The notes under the pieces were generated by a model that was not told the origin of the DNA, searched no databases, and was given only the letters and a program-made list of their open reading frames with translations. From JAGDMJ01 sp963809695 (GTDB lineage: Bacteria > Bacteroidota > Ignavibacteria > UBA10030 > UBA6906): a DNA stretch of 64,000 nt. Below are positions 17,701 through 27,900 of this stretch, in pieces. Every line of letters begins with the position of its first letter. Positions within the stretch are counted from its first letter, which is position 1. The translations under genes and the position numbers were made by a program. The stretch covers positions 62,001 to 126,000 of the forward strand of contig CAWEKI010000012.1 of assembly GCA_963809695.1 (NCBI GenBank). The letters run 5' to 3'.

Positions 17701-18225
17701 GCGACGCTCTTTGCCGCAGGTGCCGACGGCATCTATTCCTTCAACCATTTTTGTCAAAGAGAATCCGGCCCGGAAGATTTTGGCGTCTTTGCGGAGATCA
17801 GCCGTCCCGAGGCCCTACGCCGAAAGGCCAAGCTCTATGCCCTGAGCGCTGCTCGCTACCCCGTGCCGAACGTGAGCATGCAGTCACAGCTGCCATTGAC
17901 GGTCGGGCCCAATCAGCAGGGCGAACTCACTCTCCGGACTGCTGAAACCGTGCATCCCAGGGCCGTCACCATTCGCATTGAGGCGGACAGCGCCATAAAT
18001 GCAAAGCACATTCAGTTGGCGCTGAATGGAACGGCACTCCGGCTTTCGCCCCGTCTCACCACCGGCCTCTTCCCGGATCGGTTCTGGCGAGGCGGAGTGA
18101 TTCCCGGGGATCGTTGCGTGGAGTATTCCGCTGAACCGTCGCAGCTGCGCGGAAAAAACCGCATCACGATTACTGCGAAGCAAAAAATGAACGTCACTTG
18201 GCTGTATCTAGCAACTGAACACTAA
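14713..18225 (+). CDS. Exported parallel beta-helix protein fused to a GHL10-like TIM barrel
   Basis: The 1170-residue product has a Sec signal and GAGGAG 5 bases upstream of the ATG. Residues 27-690 form a right-handed parallel beta-helix like those of pectate lyases and epimerases (FFVSPRGSDDHAG opening; repeated short strands with NRIIHNRIHDLYYSG, GNIIERNDVHHIG, NNIVRNNTFAFG). From about 694 a TIM-barrel domain of the glycosyl-hydrolase-like family 10 type follows, with YDIDGLELDFMRFPYYF near 867. The C-terminus carries a beta-sandwich. Each half is seen separately in exported carbohydrate-active proteins, and the combination suggests a two-step glycan enzyme. Neither substrate nor catalytic residues can be assigned with confidence. 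Confidence 0.72.
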   Translation: MNPARLALLMFVTMLSSVPVRAGEKEFFVSPRGSDDHAGSLNQPFRTLERARDAARALHREGKPTVPVTIYLREGTYTLAAPLTLLPEDGGSAACPAAYRAYRNEHPILSGGRLVIGWKESQHEGRRIWSVSLPEVRSGQSFFHQLWVDGTRRTMARHPNTGYLKVVAVPGVTEKTAWMDGSTSFQFSPEDLPASWTFTDAEVVVMNRWIESRLPVASIDSGARLLRFTKRAPFTLEVGDYYYIENSPQALDTPGEWYLDRPAGVLWYMPTASEKIGRTNVVVPVLQQILLLNGEPESGRFVEHLTFEGITFSHSEWYLPDTLNASLHGGVADGGFPQAAYGLPGAVSCKGARAVTFDRCEVSHVGSYAFELSRGCQGNRLLRSRLVDLGGGGVKIGEPAMRTVPAEQTRRNDVMHCEIADGGLLFHSAVGIWIAQSADNRIIHNRIHDLYYSGLSVGWTWGYGPSLAKGNIIERNDVHHIGVRSNGDGPILSDMGGIYTLGTQPGTVIRKNIFHDIAAVRYGGWGIYFDEGSTDILAEDNLVYRTTHGGFHQHYGNNNIVRNNTFAFGRDQQLQRTRAEEHLSFTFEHNIVYWKEGKLLAGNFSGSNFRMDNNIYWKEGGDSIRFDTLTFPQWQSRGLDIHSTIEDPGFKNARKADFSLRAASNALKAGFRPFPLDAVTSHASEPKPVGRHRLLYNMDGTDLFFYHDTISPAELCSRVDEVADAGVTTYLFSPNPGQNMGYPSTVCAMFRYSATDPVRMSRSDSIFARIGGNFAHLVKLGYDPTGVVVDRARLRGLETFLTFRMNELHDVDIPGSPLLSEFWKSHPQYRVGGYEGWGAMALNYAEPQVRDYYFALLEEVCTRYDIDGLELDFMRFPYYFPRDTLKMKNYAGLMTAFIRRVHAMTVARGRERGRPLLLTARVPSTLKGCDYVGLDPPAWARERLVDFVTIGPFLSTEVDIPVLEFKKACPGIPVYTSIEYTLGDRPMTREITRAAAATLFAAGADGIYSFNHFCQRESGPEDFGVFAEISRPEALRRKAKLYALSAARYPVPNVSMQSQLPLTVGPNQQGELTLRTAETVHPRAVTIRIEADSAINAKHIQLALNGTALRLSPRLTTGLFPDRFWRGGVIPGDRCVEYSAEPSQLRGKNRITITAKQKMNVTWLYLATEH

Positions 18226-18234
18226 GGAGTCAAC

Positions 18235-20283
18235 ATGAAATCCCTCTTCTCTGTCCTTCTTCCCTTGGGTTGCATCCTGCTGGCTGTGGTCACCTCGTTT
18301 GCCGGGAGCCAGGAATCGGCTCGAAACGTCAAGACAATTCCCGCGGCGCAGCGGTGCGGACTCTACACGTCCAACCGAGCGCCGTTGTTGCCGAGTCCGC
18401 TTGTCAAGCTTCCCATCGGGAGCATCGTTCCGGCAGGGCTGGTCAAGAACATGCTGGAGCTTGAAGCCGGGGGAATGTCAGGGCACCTCGCAGAGATATC
18501 GAAGTGGTGCAAGTTCGAAGGGAATGCCTGGGCCGACCCCACCGGCATGGGGCATAGTGGTTGGGAAGAGCTCCCGTACTGGCTTAAGGGGTATGGGGAC
18601 CTTGGCTACGTCCTGCGTGACACGGCTATCATTGCAGAAACCAAAAAGTGGATTGACCATATTTTGAACGGACAGGAGAGCGATGGCTGGTTCGGGCCGA
18701 AGGGGCTGAAACGATCCCTGCAAGGGAAACCGGACCTCTGGCCGAACATGATCGTCCTGAACATTCTCCAATCCTATTACGAGTTCACAGCCGATCCTCG
18801 CATCCCGCCATTCATGGCGAACTACTTCCGATGGGAGCTGGAGTGCCCGGACACTCTTTTCCTCACCGGTTTCTGGCCGAGGATGCGGGCCGGGGATAAT
18901 ATCGAAAGCGTCTACTGGCTGTACAACCGCACCGGCGCGCCCTGGCTGCTCGATGTGGCAAAGAAGATCCACGAGCATACCGCCGACTGGGCCGGCGGGA
19001 TTCCGACATGGCATGGCGTGAACATTGCGCAGGGCTTTCGCGAGCCGGCGGTTTACTTCATGCAGGCAGGAGATCCGTCGTTCCTGCATGCCGCCGAGCG
19101 CAACTATGATACGGTGATGGCGCTTTATGGCCAGGTTCCCGGCGGGATGTTTGGAGCAGATGAAAATGCCCGGCCCGGATTTGGCGACCCTCGCCAGGGC
19201 GCGGAGACCTGCACGATCGTGGAATTCATGCATAGTTTTGAGATGCTGACGGCTATCACGGGAAATCCATTGTGGGCTGACCGCTGCGAAGATGTGGCAT
19301 ATAATTCCTTCCCGAGCGCGCTGACGCCGGACATGAAGGCGCTGCATTATGTCACCAGCCCCAACGCCGTGCTGCTGGACAAGGAAAACAAGAGTCCCGG
19401 TCTGCAGAATGACGGCACCATGCTCTCGTACAGCCCGTATGCCGTATACCGCTGCTGCCAGCACAATGTGGCGCATGGATGGCCCTACTTTGCGGAGAAC
19501 CTCTGGCTTGCCACGCCCGATAGCGGGCTCTGTGCTTCCCTATACGGGTCGAACACGGTCGAGGCTAAAGTCGGCGGGGGGGCGAGTGTCCGCATCGAGG
19601 AACAGACGGAGTATCCGTTCAGCGAATCCGTAAAAATGAAGATGAAGATGAAGGGTTCGGTGCGATTCCCGCTTTATCTTCGCGTTCCACGCTGGTCTCA
19701 TGGAGCCTCGGTCCGAATTAACAACAAGCCGGTAAAGGTGGACGCTGCGCCACTTTCCTATATTGTGTTGGACAGAATTTGGAAGTCGGGGGATGTGGTC
19801 GCCCTCGAGCTTCCGATGGAGCTCTCCATCCGCCGTTGGGCCGGGAACAAGAACGCGGCATCTGTGGAGTACGGCCCGCTCTCGTTCTCACTCAAGATCG
19901 GAGAGCGTTGGATGCGCTCCGGAGGAACGGATGCCTGGCCGGAACAGGAGGTGTATCCCACGACGGCCTGGAACTACGGCCTTGTGCTGGACGATAAGAA
20001 CCCGGTCAGGGACATCAAGGTCTTGAGAAAAAAAGGGCCGATACCATCCCAGCCCTTTACGCCGGAAGCCGCCCCCATTGAGCTTGAGGCAAAGGCCAGG
20101 AAGATCACCGCATGGAGTGCCGACAGTACGGGCCTCGTGGGGTCCCTGCAAAGCAGCCCGGTGTTATCAGATGAACCGGCGGAAACCATCAGGCTTATTC
20201 CCATGGGTTGTGCGCGGTTGCGCATCAGCGCATTTCCTGTCATTGGGTCGGGCCGCGAAGCTCACGCTTGGGCGAAGGAATAA
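18235..20283 (+). CDS. GH127-family (DUF1680) beta-L-arabinofuranosidase-like glycosidase
   Basis: The 682-residue protein has a signal peptide and the DUF1680 (PF07944) helical-barrel fold. The metal/catalytic signature of GH127 is intact: Glu324-Thr-Cys326 in GAETCTIVEF and Cys407-Cys408 in YRCCQHN. They correspond to the Glu, Cys ligand and Cys-Cys pair that hold zinc and the nucleophilic Cys in Bifidobacterium HypBA1. The expected reaction is release of beta-L-arabinofuranose from oligosaccharides. GH146 and other relatives share this signature, so exact specificity is open. It lies 9 bases after the beta-helix fusion gene and has AAGGAG ahead of its start. Confidence 0.85.
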   Translation: MKSLFSVLLPLGCILLAVVTSFAGSQESARNVKTIPAAQRCGLYTSNRAPLLPSPLVKLPIGSIVPAGLVKNMLELEAGGMSGHLAEISKWCKFEGNAWADPTGMGHSGWEELPYWLKGYGDLGYVLRDTAIIAETKKWIDHILNGQESDGWFGPKGLKRSLQGKPDLWPNMIVLNILQSYYEFTADPRIPPFMANYFRWELECPDTLFLTGFWPRMRAGDNIESVYWLYNRTGAPWLLDVAKKIHEHTADWAGGIPTWHGVNIAQGFREPAVYFMQAGDPSFLHAAERNYDTVMALYGQVPGGMFGADENARPGFGDPRQGAETCTIVEFMHSFEMLTAITGNPLWADRCEDVAYNSFPSALTPDMKALHYVTSPNAVLLDKENKSPGLQNDGTMLSYSPYAVYRCCQHNVAHGWPYFAENLWLATPDSGLCASLYGSNTVEAKVGGGASVRIEEQTEYPFSESVKMKMKMKGSVRFPLYLRVPRWSHGASVRINNKPVKVDAAPLSYIVLDRIWKSGDVVALELPMELSIRRWAGNKNAASVEYGPLSFSLKIGERWMRSGGTDAWPEQEVYPTTAWNYGLVLDDKNPVRDIKVLRKKGPIPSQPFTPEAAPIELEAKARKITAWSADSTGLVGSLQSSPVLSDEPAETIRLIPMGCARLRISAFPVIGSGREAHAWAKE

Positions 20284-20326
20284 GAGTCTGCTGCAACGGT
20301 GACTGTCTCTCAACGGAGTATCCGCC

Positions 20327-23300
20327 ATGCGTAAAACCCTTCTCGTCCTGTGCAGTGCCGGGTTGGCACTCTTGACGAGCGGCGAACTGCTCGCTCAGCG
20401 GGCGAAGGAGTGCGTGATTGTGAGCCCGACCGATGCATCCCTTCAGGAACGACTCGCCGCGAAAGAAGTCCGGCGGTACGTGTATCTCCGTACCGGACAA
20501 CTGCTCGACATCCGGAATGCGGCGAAGATCCCGGTGGGAGCGAAAAATGCAATTGTTGTGGCTGCAAAGCAGCGCGCCCTGGTACGGCAGATTGATCGTG
20601 CACTGGCTGCAAAGGTGTCCGGTTTGAAGCCGGAGGAGTTCCTCCTTCGCACAATCGATGTCGGCGGCAGGACGGCGGTGGTCATCGCGGGGGGGGATGA
20701 AACCGGCACGCTCTACGGCGCCTACCGCTTTGCCGAGCACATAGGGATAGGCTTCGGCCTCGATGGAGACGTCGTTCCGGACAGCCGCATTCCGCTTGCG
20801 CTGCCGGTTCTCGATGAGACATCGGCTCCCCTGTTCAGACTTCGCGGCATCCAGCCATTCCATGATTTTCCGGAGGGACCGGACTGGTGGAATACGGATG
20901 ATTATCTTGCGATCATCGGGCAGCTGCCAAAGATGGGAATGAATTTCATCGGTCTCCACACCTATCCGGAAGGAGGGCCGAATGCCGAGCCGACTGTTTG
21001 GATAGGGAGAGCCGGGGAATGGAACCGGGATGGCACGGTGCGGCGCGCGTATCCGGCGAGCTATCAAAATACGATCCGCGGCAACTGGGGGTACCGGGCG
21101 AAGAAGACTTCCGAGTACAGCTTCGGGGCCGCGATGCTTTTCGACAGAGACGATTATGGATCGGAGGTCATGCGGGGGCTCGCGCCCGAGCCGGACACAG
21201 ATGCGCTCAGCGTGGAGGTGTTCAACCGCACAGGGGCGATGCTCCGCAAGGCGTTCAACGTTGCACACCAGCTGGGGGTGAAAACTTGCGTCGGCACCGA
21301 GACCTTCCTGACCGTCCCGAAACAGCTCAGGGCTCGCCTGACCCGGGAAGGCAGGAATCCCGATGACAGTGCAACGGTGAAGGAGCTGTACAAGGGGATC
21401 TTCCGACGGATTACGGACACCTATCCTCTTGACTACTACTGGTTCTGGACACCGGAAGGGTGGACATGGGAGGATGCCGGTGAGGGGCAGGTTCGCAAGA
21501 CCATGACCGATCTCTCCGTTGCATTCCAGGCGGCGAACGAAAGCCGCGTGCCTTTCAAGCTGGCAACCTGCGGATGGGTGCTGGGGCCGCCGAGCGACCG
21601 CGGTCTGTTCGACAGAGAGCTACCAAAAAGTGTCTCGGTTAGCTGCATCAACCGTGAGGTCGGGAAGGCGCCCGTGGATCCGGCATTTGCGCGCATCGAC
21701 GGGCGGTCGCGCTGGGCTATTCCCTGGATGGAAGACGATCCCAGCCTGCTCGCGCCCGAACTATGGGCCGGGCGGATCCGCAAGGATGCCGCAGATGCCC
21801 TTCTCTACGGCTGTGACGGATTGCTCGGCATCCACTGGAGAACACGGATTCTCTCCCCCACCGTTATGGCTTTGGCGCGTGCCGCCTGGGACCAGCGCGC
21901 CTGGAACATGGAGAATGTCCCTTCAGCATCGCGAAGAGGAGCGCTGAATGGAACATATGTGACAGTGCCTGACTCCGTCAAGATCGCAAACACGAACGAC
22001 CCTGCATTGTATCGCACACTTCGAAAGCGGATGTCTGGCTATCACCTGGACGTACCAAACGGGACGTACAGCGTGACCCTCCAGTTCTGCGAGCCCGTAC
22101 CTCCAATTCGGCATCTGTTTGATGTGCTTCTCCAGGGGAAGAAAGTCCTGAACGGTCTCGACGTTGCCGACCGGGTGGGCTTCGGGGTTGCACTTGACAC
22201 GACGTTTAGAGATGTCCCCGTCACCCAGGGGCTCCTGGATATCGACTTCGCCGACCGCATCGGTGTTCCGACAATTGCGGGCATCGTGATTGAAGGAGAC
22301 AATTTTTCGCGCCGGATCAATTGCGGCGGCCCCGGCTATAAGAACTACGAAGCCGATGACCCTCCCACTCCTCGCTCGGTTTCCACGGATGATCTGTACC
22401 AGGAATGGGCCCTCCGGCAGTTCGGCGCCGAAGCGGCCGTTGCTGCGGCACGAATCTTTGCCTCAGTCGACAGCCGGCTGCCTGAGCCGGCAACCTGGAT
22501 TACCGGTCCCGGAGACGTCATGCCAAATGATAGTTCCTGGGAAAAGATTCAAAAGGACTACGCCTTTGCAGACTCTCTCCAACAGCTCCGCCTCCGGGTT
22601 CATGGCAAGGGAAACCTCGAGCGGTTCGACTTCTGGCTCAACACATTTCAGCACATGAAGGGCATGGCCAGGCTGGGATGCCTGTGGGGTGCTTACGGTC
22701 GCGCGTACAAGCGTGTCCTGGGCTTTCGACCCATCTCTTCGTCCACGCTTACTCCGTCGTCCGGCTCTGGCCATGGATTGCTTGGCCAATACTTCAATGA
22801 TGAGGCATTGAATGGCATCCCGGCTTTCACGCGAGTGGACAGCGTTGTGGCATTTCAGTGGTCGGGGTATCGACCGTGTCCCGCCGTGCGCCGGGATTCC
22901 TTCAGCGTGCGGTGGACGGGCACGTTCGTCGCTGAGGCATCGGGACCTGGCAAACTCGGCGTGGCAAGCGATGATGGCGCGCGTTTGTGGGTGGATGGAA
23001 AGTTGATCGTGGACGACTGGTCATCCCATGCGACAAAAACGACGCTTTCAGACTTCAAGTTCGAGGCTGGCAGGACACATGAGATCCGGCTTGAATATTT
23101 TCAGCACACCGGCGGCGCGGAAGTGCAACTGGTGGGTGGAGTCATAACTCCTGACTCGATCCGCCGGTTCATCACCTCGGCGTTGCTGCCCATCAGAAAG
23201 GAAATGGTCGAGGCAATACGGTCCCTCTACGCCCATCTTCTGGCCACCGTCTCCAACAGTTCAGAGCTCGGTACAATCGCAAATTGGGAGCAGCACAACT

Positions 23301-23710
23301 TTCCAATCCTCCTGGACGACCCGGGCGCGGAACTGGAAAAGCATTTGGGTCGACCGCTGCCCGATGACATGAAGCTGGTTGGCGTGTATGACGGGCCGCC
23401 ACGGGTCATCGTGCCGACCGTGAGAACCATGGCCGGCGGGAATGAAACGCTCAGGGTGAAGGTGCTGGTGCTGAGTGGTTCACCGCCAACCGAAGCCACG
23501 ATCAATTGGAGAACCATGGGCTCGGCACGTTATGAGGCCCAGGATCTGAAGCATGTCAGTCGCGGGGTCTTTGAAGCGAACCTTCCTGTGAAAGACGCTG
23601 ATGTGGAGTATTATGTGGAAGTGAAAGTCGGAGACCAGAGACTCTTCTTCCCGGCGTCGGCACCCGAGATCCCGCAGACCGTGGTTGTAGCCACAGATAC
23701 ACACAGATGA
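20327..23710 (+). CDS. Exported GH67N-like glycosidase with malectin and PA14 domains
   Basis: The 1127-residue protein has a Sec signal. The N-terminal 150 residues resemble the beta-sandwich domain at the front of alpha-glucuronidases (SLQERLAAKEVRRYVYLRTG, GTLYGAYRFAEHIG). Residues 180-530 look like a TIM barrel (LPKMGMNFIGLHTYPE, YYWFWTPEGWTWED, AIPWMEDDPSLLAPELW). About 541-668 is malectin-like (PNGTYSVTLQFCEP, FDVLLQGKKV). Residues 815-938 form a PA14 domain (GLLGQYFNDEALNG, VASDDGARLWVDGK). It is clearly a glycan enzyme with two carbohydrate-binding-type modules. I cannot place it in a numbered GH family; a uronosidase-like activity is a guess. Confidence 0.68.
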   Translation: MRKTLLVLCSAGLALLTSGELLAQRAKECVIVSPTDASLQERLAAKEVRRYVYLRTGQLLDIRNAAKIPVGAKNAIVVAAKQRALVRQIDRALAAKVSGLKPEEFLLRTIDVGGRTAVVIAGGDETGTLYGAYRFAEHIGIGFGLDGDVVPDSRIPLALPVLDETSAPLFRLRGIQPFHDFPEGPDWWNTDDYLAIIGQLPKMGMNFIGLHTYPEGGPNAEPTVWIGRAGEWNRDGTVRRAYPASYQNTIRGNWGYRAKKTSEYSFGAAMLFDRDDYGSEVMRGLAPEPDTDALSVEVFNRTGAMLRKAFNVAHQLGVKTCVGTETFLTVPKQLRARLTREGRNPDDSATVKELYKGIFRRITDTYPLDYYWFWTPEGWTWEDAGEGQVRKTMTDLSVAFQAANESRVPFKLATCGWVLGPPSDRGLFDRELPKSVSVSCINREVGKAPVDPAFARIDGRSRWAIPWMEDDPSLLAPELWAGRIRKDAADALLYGCDGLLGIHWRTRILSPTVMALARAAWDQRAWNMENVPSASRRGALNGTYVTVPDSVKIANTNDPALYRTLRKRMSGYHLDVPNGTYSVTLQFCEPVPPIRHLFDVLLQGKKVLNGLDVADRVGFGVALDTTFRDVPVTQGLLDIDFADRIGVPTIAGIVIEGDNFSRRINCGGPGYKNYEADDPPTPRSVSTDDLYQEWALRQFGAEAAVAAARIFASVDSRLPEPATWITGPGDVMPNDSSWEKIQKDYAFADSLQQLRLRVHGKGNLERFDFWLNTFQHMKGMARLGCLWGAYGRAYKRVLGFRPISSSTLTPSSGSGHGLLGQYFNDEALNGIPAFTRVDSVVAFQWSGYRPCPAVRRDSFSVRWTGTFVAEASGPGKLGVASDDGARLWVDGKLIVDDWSSHATKTTLSDFKFEAGRTHEIRLEYFQHTGGAEVQLVGGVITPDSIRRFITSALLPIRKEMVEAIRSLYAHLLATVSNSSELGTIANWEQHNFPILLDDPGAELEKHLGRPLPDDMKLVGVYDGPPRVIVPTVRTMAGGNETLRVKVLVLSGSPPTEATINWRTMGSARYEAQDLKHVSRGVFEANLPVKDADVEYYVEVKVGDQRLFFPASAPEIPQTVVVATDTHR

Positions 23711-23752
23711 CGAACGGGATGACACCCTCCGGGACTGACCTTACGGGAACAT

Positions 23753-24865
23753 ATGGCAATGAGCAGAGGAATGATCTGGGCAGGCGCAGCGCTCTTTGTG
23801 CTGATGGTAACAGCGACTGACGCGCAGACTGATGCCTCGAGCAGCAGCTGGTTGCTGGGACCTTTCGTGAAACAGGATAGCGTCAACCCGGTACTGCAGC
23901 CGCGCAGGGAGTCGGTATTCAACTGTCCGGTGCGCGAGAGTCCGGTCCGATGGGAAGCGAAGGATGTTTTTAACCCCGCGGCAGTCGTCCGGAACGACAC
24001 CGTCTTCCTTCTCTATCGTGCGCAGGACAGTATTGGCAGGCCGGCGGGAACATCGCGCATCGGGCTTGCCTGGAGCACCGACGGGCGCAGGTTCACCCGG
24101 ACACCGTTTCCCGTGCTGTATCCGGACCAGGATTTCATGAAACCCTATGAGTGGGAGGGGGGATGTGAGGATCCGCGCATTGTCGAAGACGAGCGAGGAT
24201 CGTACATCATGACGTACACGTCGTTCGACGGAGAAACGGCGCGGCTGTGCGTCGCCGTTTCGACAGACCTCTATCACTGGAGGAAGGAGGGGCCTGCTTT
24301 CGGCCGTACTTCCGGGGGAAAGTACACAGACTTGTGGTCGAAATCCGGGGCAATCATCACGAGAAGAGTGGGGGACAGGAACATTGCTATGCGGATCAGC
24401 GGCCGATTCTGGATGTACTGGGGAGAATCCAACGTCTATATTGCTACGTCTACCGATCTGATCCACTGGAAACCTGCCGAGCAGGATAATGGAGACCTGT
24501 TCATTGCATTCGGCCCCAGAGATGGATTCTTTGACAGCGACATCGTCGAGCCGGGCCCGCCGGCGACACTGACAGACCAGGGAATTCTTTTGATATATAA
24601 CAGTAAGAATTCTGAGAGTGTAGGGGACAGAGACTTGCCGCCGGGGACCTATACGGCAGGCCAAATTCTCGCCGACTCTACCAATCCGTCTCGCTTCCTT
24701 CGCCGGAGCTATACCCCCTTTTTCAAACCGGACCGACCGTACGAATTGAAAGGGCAGGTAAATTACGTCTGTTTCCTGGAGGGGTTGGTCCACTTCAAAC
24801 ATGAGTGGCTATTGTACTACGGCACTGCTGACTCCAGAATTGCCGTGGCAGCAGCCCGTGAGTAA
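23753..24865 (+). CDS. GH130-family glycosidase or phosphorylase
   Basis: The 370-residue protein has an N-terminal signal and the five-bladed beta-propeller pattern of GH130 (PF04041): KDVFNPAAVV, LLYRAQDSIG, SRIGLAWSTDGRRF, GCEDPRIVEDERGSYIMTYT, ISGRFWMYWGESNVYIATS. Asp140 in the CEDPRI motif matches the general acid of GH130 mannoside phosphorylases and beta-1,2-mannosidases. Export argues for a hydrolase rather than a cytosolic phosphorylase, since periplasmic members are hydrolytic (inference). The product is likely mannose or another sugar with related stereochemistry. The start codon has only a weak GGGAA site. It lies between two large exported glycosidase genes and is probably part of the same transcript. 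Confidence 0.75.
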   Translation: MAMSRGMIWAGAALFVLMVTATDAQTDASSSSWLLGPFVKQDSVNPVLQPRRESVFNCPVRESPVRWEAKDVFNPAAVVRNDTVFLLYRAQDSIGRPAGTSRIGLAWSTDGRRFTRTPFPVLYPDQDFMKPYEWEGGCEDPRIVEDERGSYIMTYTSFDGETARLCVAVSTDLYHWRKEGPAFGRTSGGKYTDLWSKSGAIITRRVGDRNIAMRISGRFWMYWGESNVYIATSTDLIHWKPAEQDNGDLFIAFGPRDGFFDSDIVEPGPPATLTDQGILLIYNSKNSESVGDRDLPPGTYTAGQILADSTNPSRFLRRSYTPFFKPDRPYELKGQVNYVCFLEGLVHFKHEWLLYYGTADSRIAVAAARE

Positions 24866-24871
24866 TTGACT

Positions 24872-24894
24872 TTTGCAGAAGTAATACCTGCAAA
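24872..24894. repeat. Small intergenic inverted repeat
   Basis: TTTGCAG (24872-24878) and CTGCAAA (24888-24894) form 7-bp arms around 9 bases, just after the GH130 stop and before the GH78 ribosome site. No T-run follows. It could be an operator or a weak RNA hairpin; chance is also possible. Confidence 0.3.
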
Positions 24895-24930
24895 GGCCTT
24901 CATGCAACAGTCAATGGAAGGAGTACATTC

Positions 24931-27900
24931 GTGAAATGCCTATTCCCTTCTCTCATCATAGTGCTGGCGGCAATGACTAGCCTGATCGTAGCACCCGAGA
25001 CGGGCGCAATTGCCGGTGCAAAGCCGGCGATGCGCGCTGAGAACCTTCGCTGCGAGTACCTCAGAAATCCTCTCGGCATTGGGACCGGTGAGCCGCGGCT
25101 GAGCTGGACCATCACCTCGCAGGGCCGGGGCGTAAAACAGCAATCATACCAGATTCTGGTTGCGGCACGAAAGGATCGCTTGGGCGAAAAAAAGGCCGAC
25201 CTCTGGAACAGTGGGCAGGTGAAATCAGACAGGATGTCCCAGATCGTCTATAAAGGAAAACCACTGCGGTCCGAGATGCGCTGCTTCTGGATGGTTCGCA
25301 TCTGGGACCAGCACGGAAATGTGACGCCGTGGAGCGAGCCCGCCGCATTCACCGTGGGTTTGCTCAACGGATCTGACTGGAAAGCCTTCTGGATCGGGGC
25401 TCCGCATGAGACCCCGTCGACCCTCCATGACCCGCCGATTCCGCCTTCTCCGCTGCTGCGAAAGTCGTTTTCGTCGACCGGGAAGATCCGTACGGCGATG
25501 GTGTACGTCACCAGCCTGGGCGATTACGAACTTTGCCTGAACGGGCAGAAGGTGGGCAATCACCTGCTTGCTCCCGAATGGACCGATTATAAGAAGCGGG
25601 TGCAGTATCAGACGTACGATGTGACTGCCATGCTTCGGTCCGGCCAGAATGTTCTCGGCGCTGTTCTTGCGGATGGATGGTACGCCGGCCGGATCGGCCC
25701 GACGCGCTGGGACAAAGATTATCCGCGCAGAGGGCCGTATGGTCTTGATCGTCGTCTGCTGCTCAAGCTGGTCATTGAGAAACAAGACGGTGCGCGGCAA
25801 ACAGTGGTATCGGACAAGACCTGGCGGATCAATCAGGACGGTCCTATCCGGACAGCAGACAATTTTCTGGGAGAGACGTATGATGCCAGAAAGGAAGTGC
25901 CGGGTTGGGACAAGCCTGGATTCAAGGGCGCCGGATGGAAACCGGTCACCGTGGACGACTCTGTGCGCGTGCAACTTGATGCCCAGATGAATGAGCCTAT
26001 CACCGTCATTACACAGCTCAAGCCCGTAAGCGTGCGTGAGCCAAGACCGGGCGTCTATATTTTTGATCTCGGGCAGAATATGGTCGGATGGTGCAGAGTC
26101 CGCCTTTCGGGACCCGCGGGTATGGTCGTCACCCTCCGCCATGGCGAGATGTTGAACGGCGATGGCACCCTCTATACCGAAAGCCTTGCCGGCGCGATCC
26201 AGACGGACACGTATACGCTTGACGGGAAAGGGGAACGTGAATTCGAACCGCATTTTACCTATCACGGGTTCCGTTATGCGGAGATCACGGGCGTTCCTTC
26301 AAAGCCTTCCGTCGATATTCTGACCGGGGTCGTCATCGCTTCCGCTGCTCCGCCGACCGGGACGATCGTCACGTCGGATACGCTGTATAACCGGATTGTG
26401 CAAAACACCCTCTGGAGCCAGCGTGGAAATATGCACAGCATTCCCACCGACTGTCCCCAGCGGGATGAGAGAATGGGGTGGATGGGGGATGCCCAGGTTT
26501 TTGCGCAGACCTCCATTTTCAACCTCGACATGGCCGCTTTTTTCACAAAATGGATCCGGGACATTCGCGACGCCCAGGCGCAGAACGGACGGTATCCCGA
26601 TTTCGCGCCGCAACCGTATTATCCGGAGACTCGATTCATGAATGCACCCGGCTGGGCCGATGCCGGGGTCATCGTCCCATGGAGACTCTACCAGAACTAC
26701 GGCGACACGCGGGTGCTGGAACAACAATATGCGTCGGCGGTCAAATTCATCGAACACATCCGTGAGACCAACCCTGATCTGATCTGGAAGAATGATGTGG
26801 GGAACCGGTACGGCGACTGGCTGAACGGCAATACCATTGTCTCCGCGGACTACCCCAAGACCGGGGGCAACATGCCGCATGATGCCTATGCCACCGCCTT
26901 CTTTGCACACTCAACCGAAATTCTGTCGAAAATGGCGCAGGTCCTGGGGAAGACCGCTGACGCAGAGCGTTACGTGCGTCTTGCCGTGGACATCAAAGGG
27001 GCATTCGTGAAACAGTTCACGCGTCCGTCAGGCGAGATCGATGGCGACACGCAGGCGGGCTATGCGCTTGCCTTGAACTTCGACCTGTTGCCCGCGGCCA
27101 TACACACCATTGCCGCGCAGCGCATGGTGGAAGCAGTGCGCCGTTACGACGGCCGGATGTCTACCGGCTTCCAGAGCACGCTGCGGATGATGATGGAACT
27201 CTCCCGTTACAAATTCAGCAGCGTTGCCTATGCTCTTGCTGAGAGCCACCGCCTGCCTTCCTGGGGATACAGCATCGACCAGGGAGCAACAACGATCTGG
27301 GAACGGTGGGATGCTTATGTGGCCGGGCGGGGATTTCAGGATGCTGGGATGAATTCTTTCAATCACTATTCGTTTGGGTCCGTGGTGGAATGGATGTACC
27401 GTACGATCCTCGGGATCAATTACGACGAACAGGAACCGGGTTACCGACACGTGATTATTCGTCCCGTGCCGGGCGGGTCGCTCACGTGGGCACGGGGAGA
27501 ATACCGCTCCATCTCCGGACCGATCGGCGTCGATTGGAAGCTTGCCAACGGCCGTCTGCTGCTGGCAGTAAATGTTCCCGCCAACACCGAGGCAACGCTC
27601 TATCTTCCGACAACCGACCCGGCGGGGATCGTCGAAAGCGGTGTTTGGCCTGCGAAGGCTGAGGGTGTAGCCACGCTTGGTGCCGAGCCGGGGACTGCTT
27701 TGTTCCGGCTGGCCAGCGGGGCGTACAGCTTTGACTCCCCTTTCGATCCCGCAACGTTCGCCGAGATCAATCGCATTTCCTTTGCCTTTAAGCCGAACCT
27801 CTCGCCTCCCGAATCAACATTCTACCTGCCGGCATCAGGATCGGTCGAGATACGGTGCGAGACGCCTGGCTCACTCGTGAGATACACCCTCGACGGGAGC

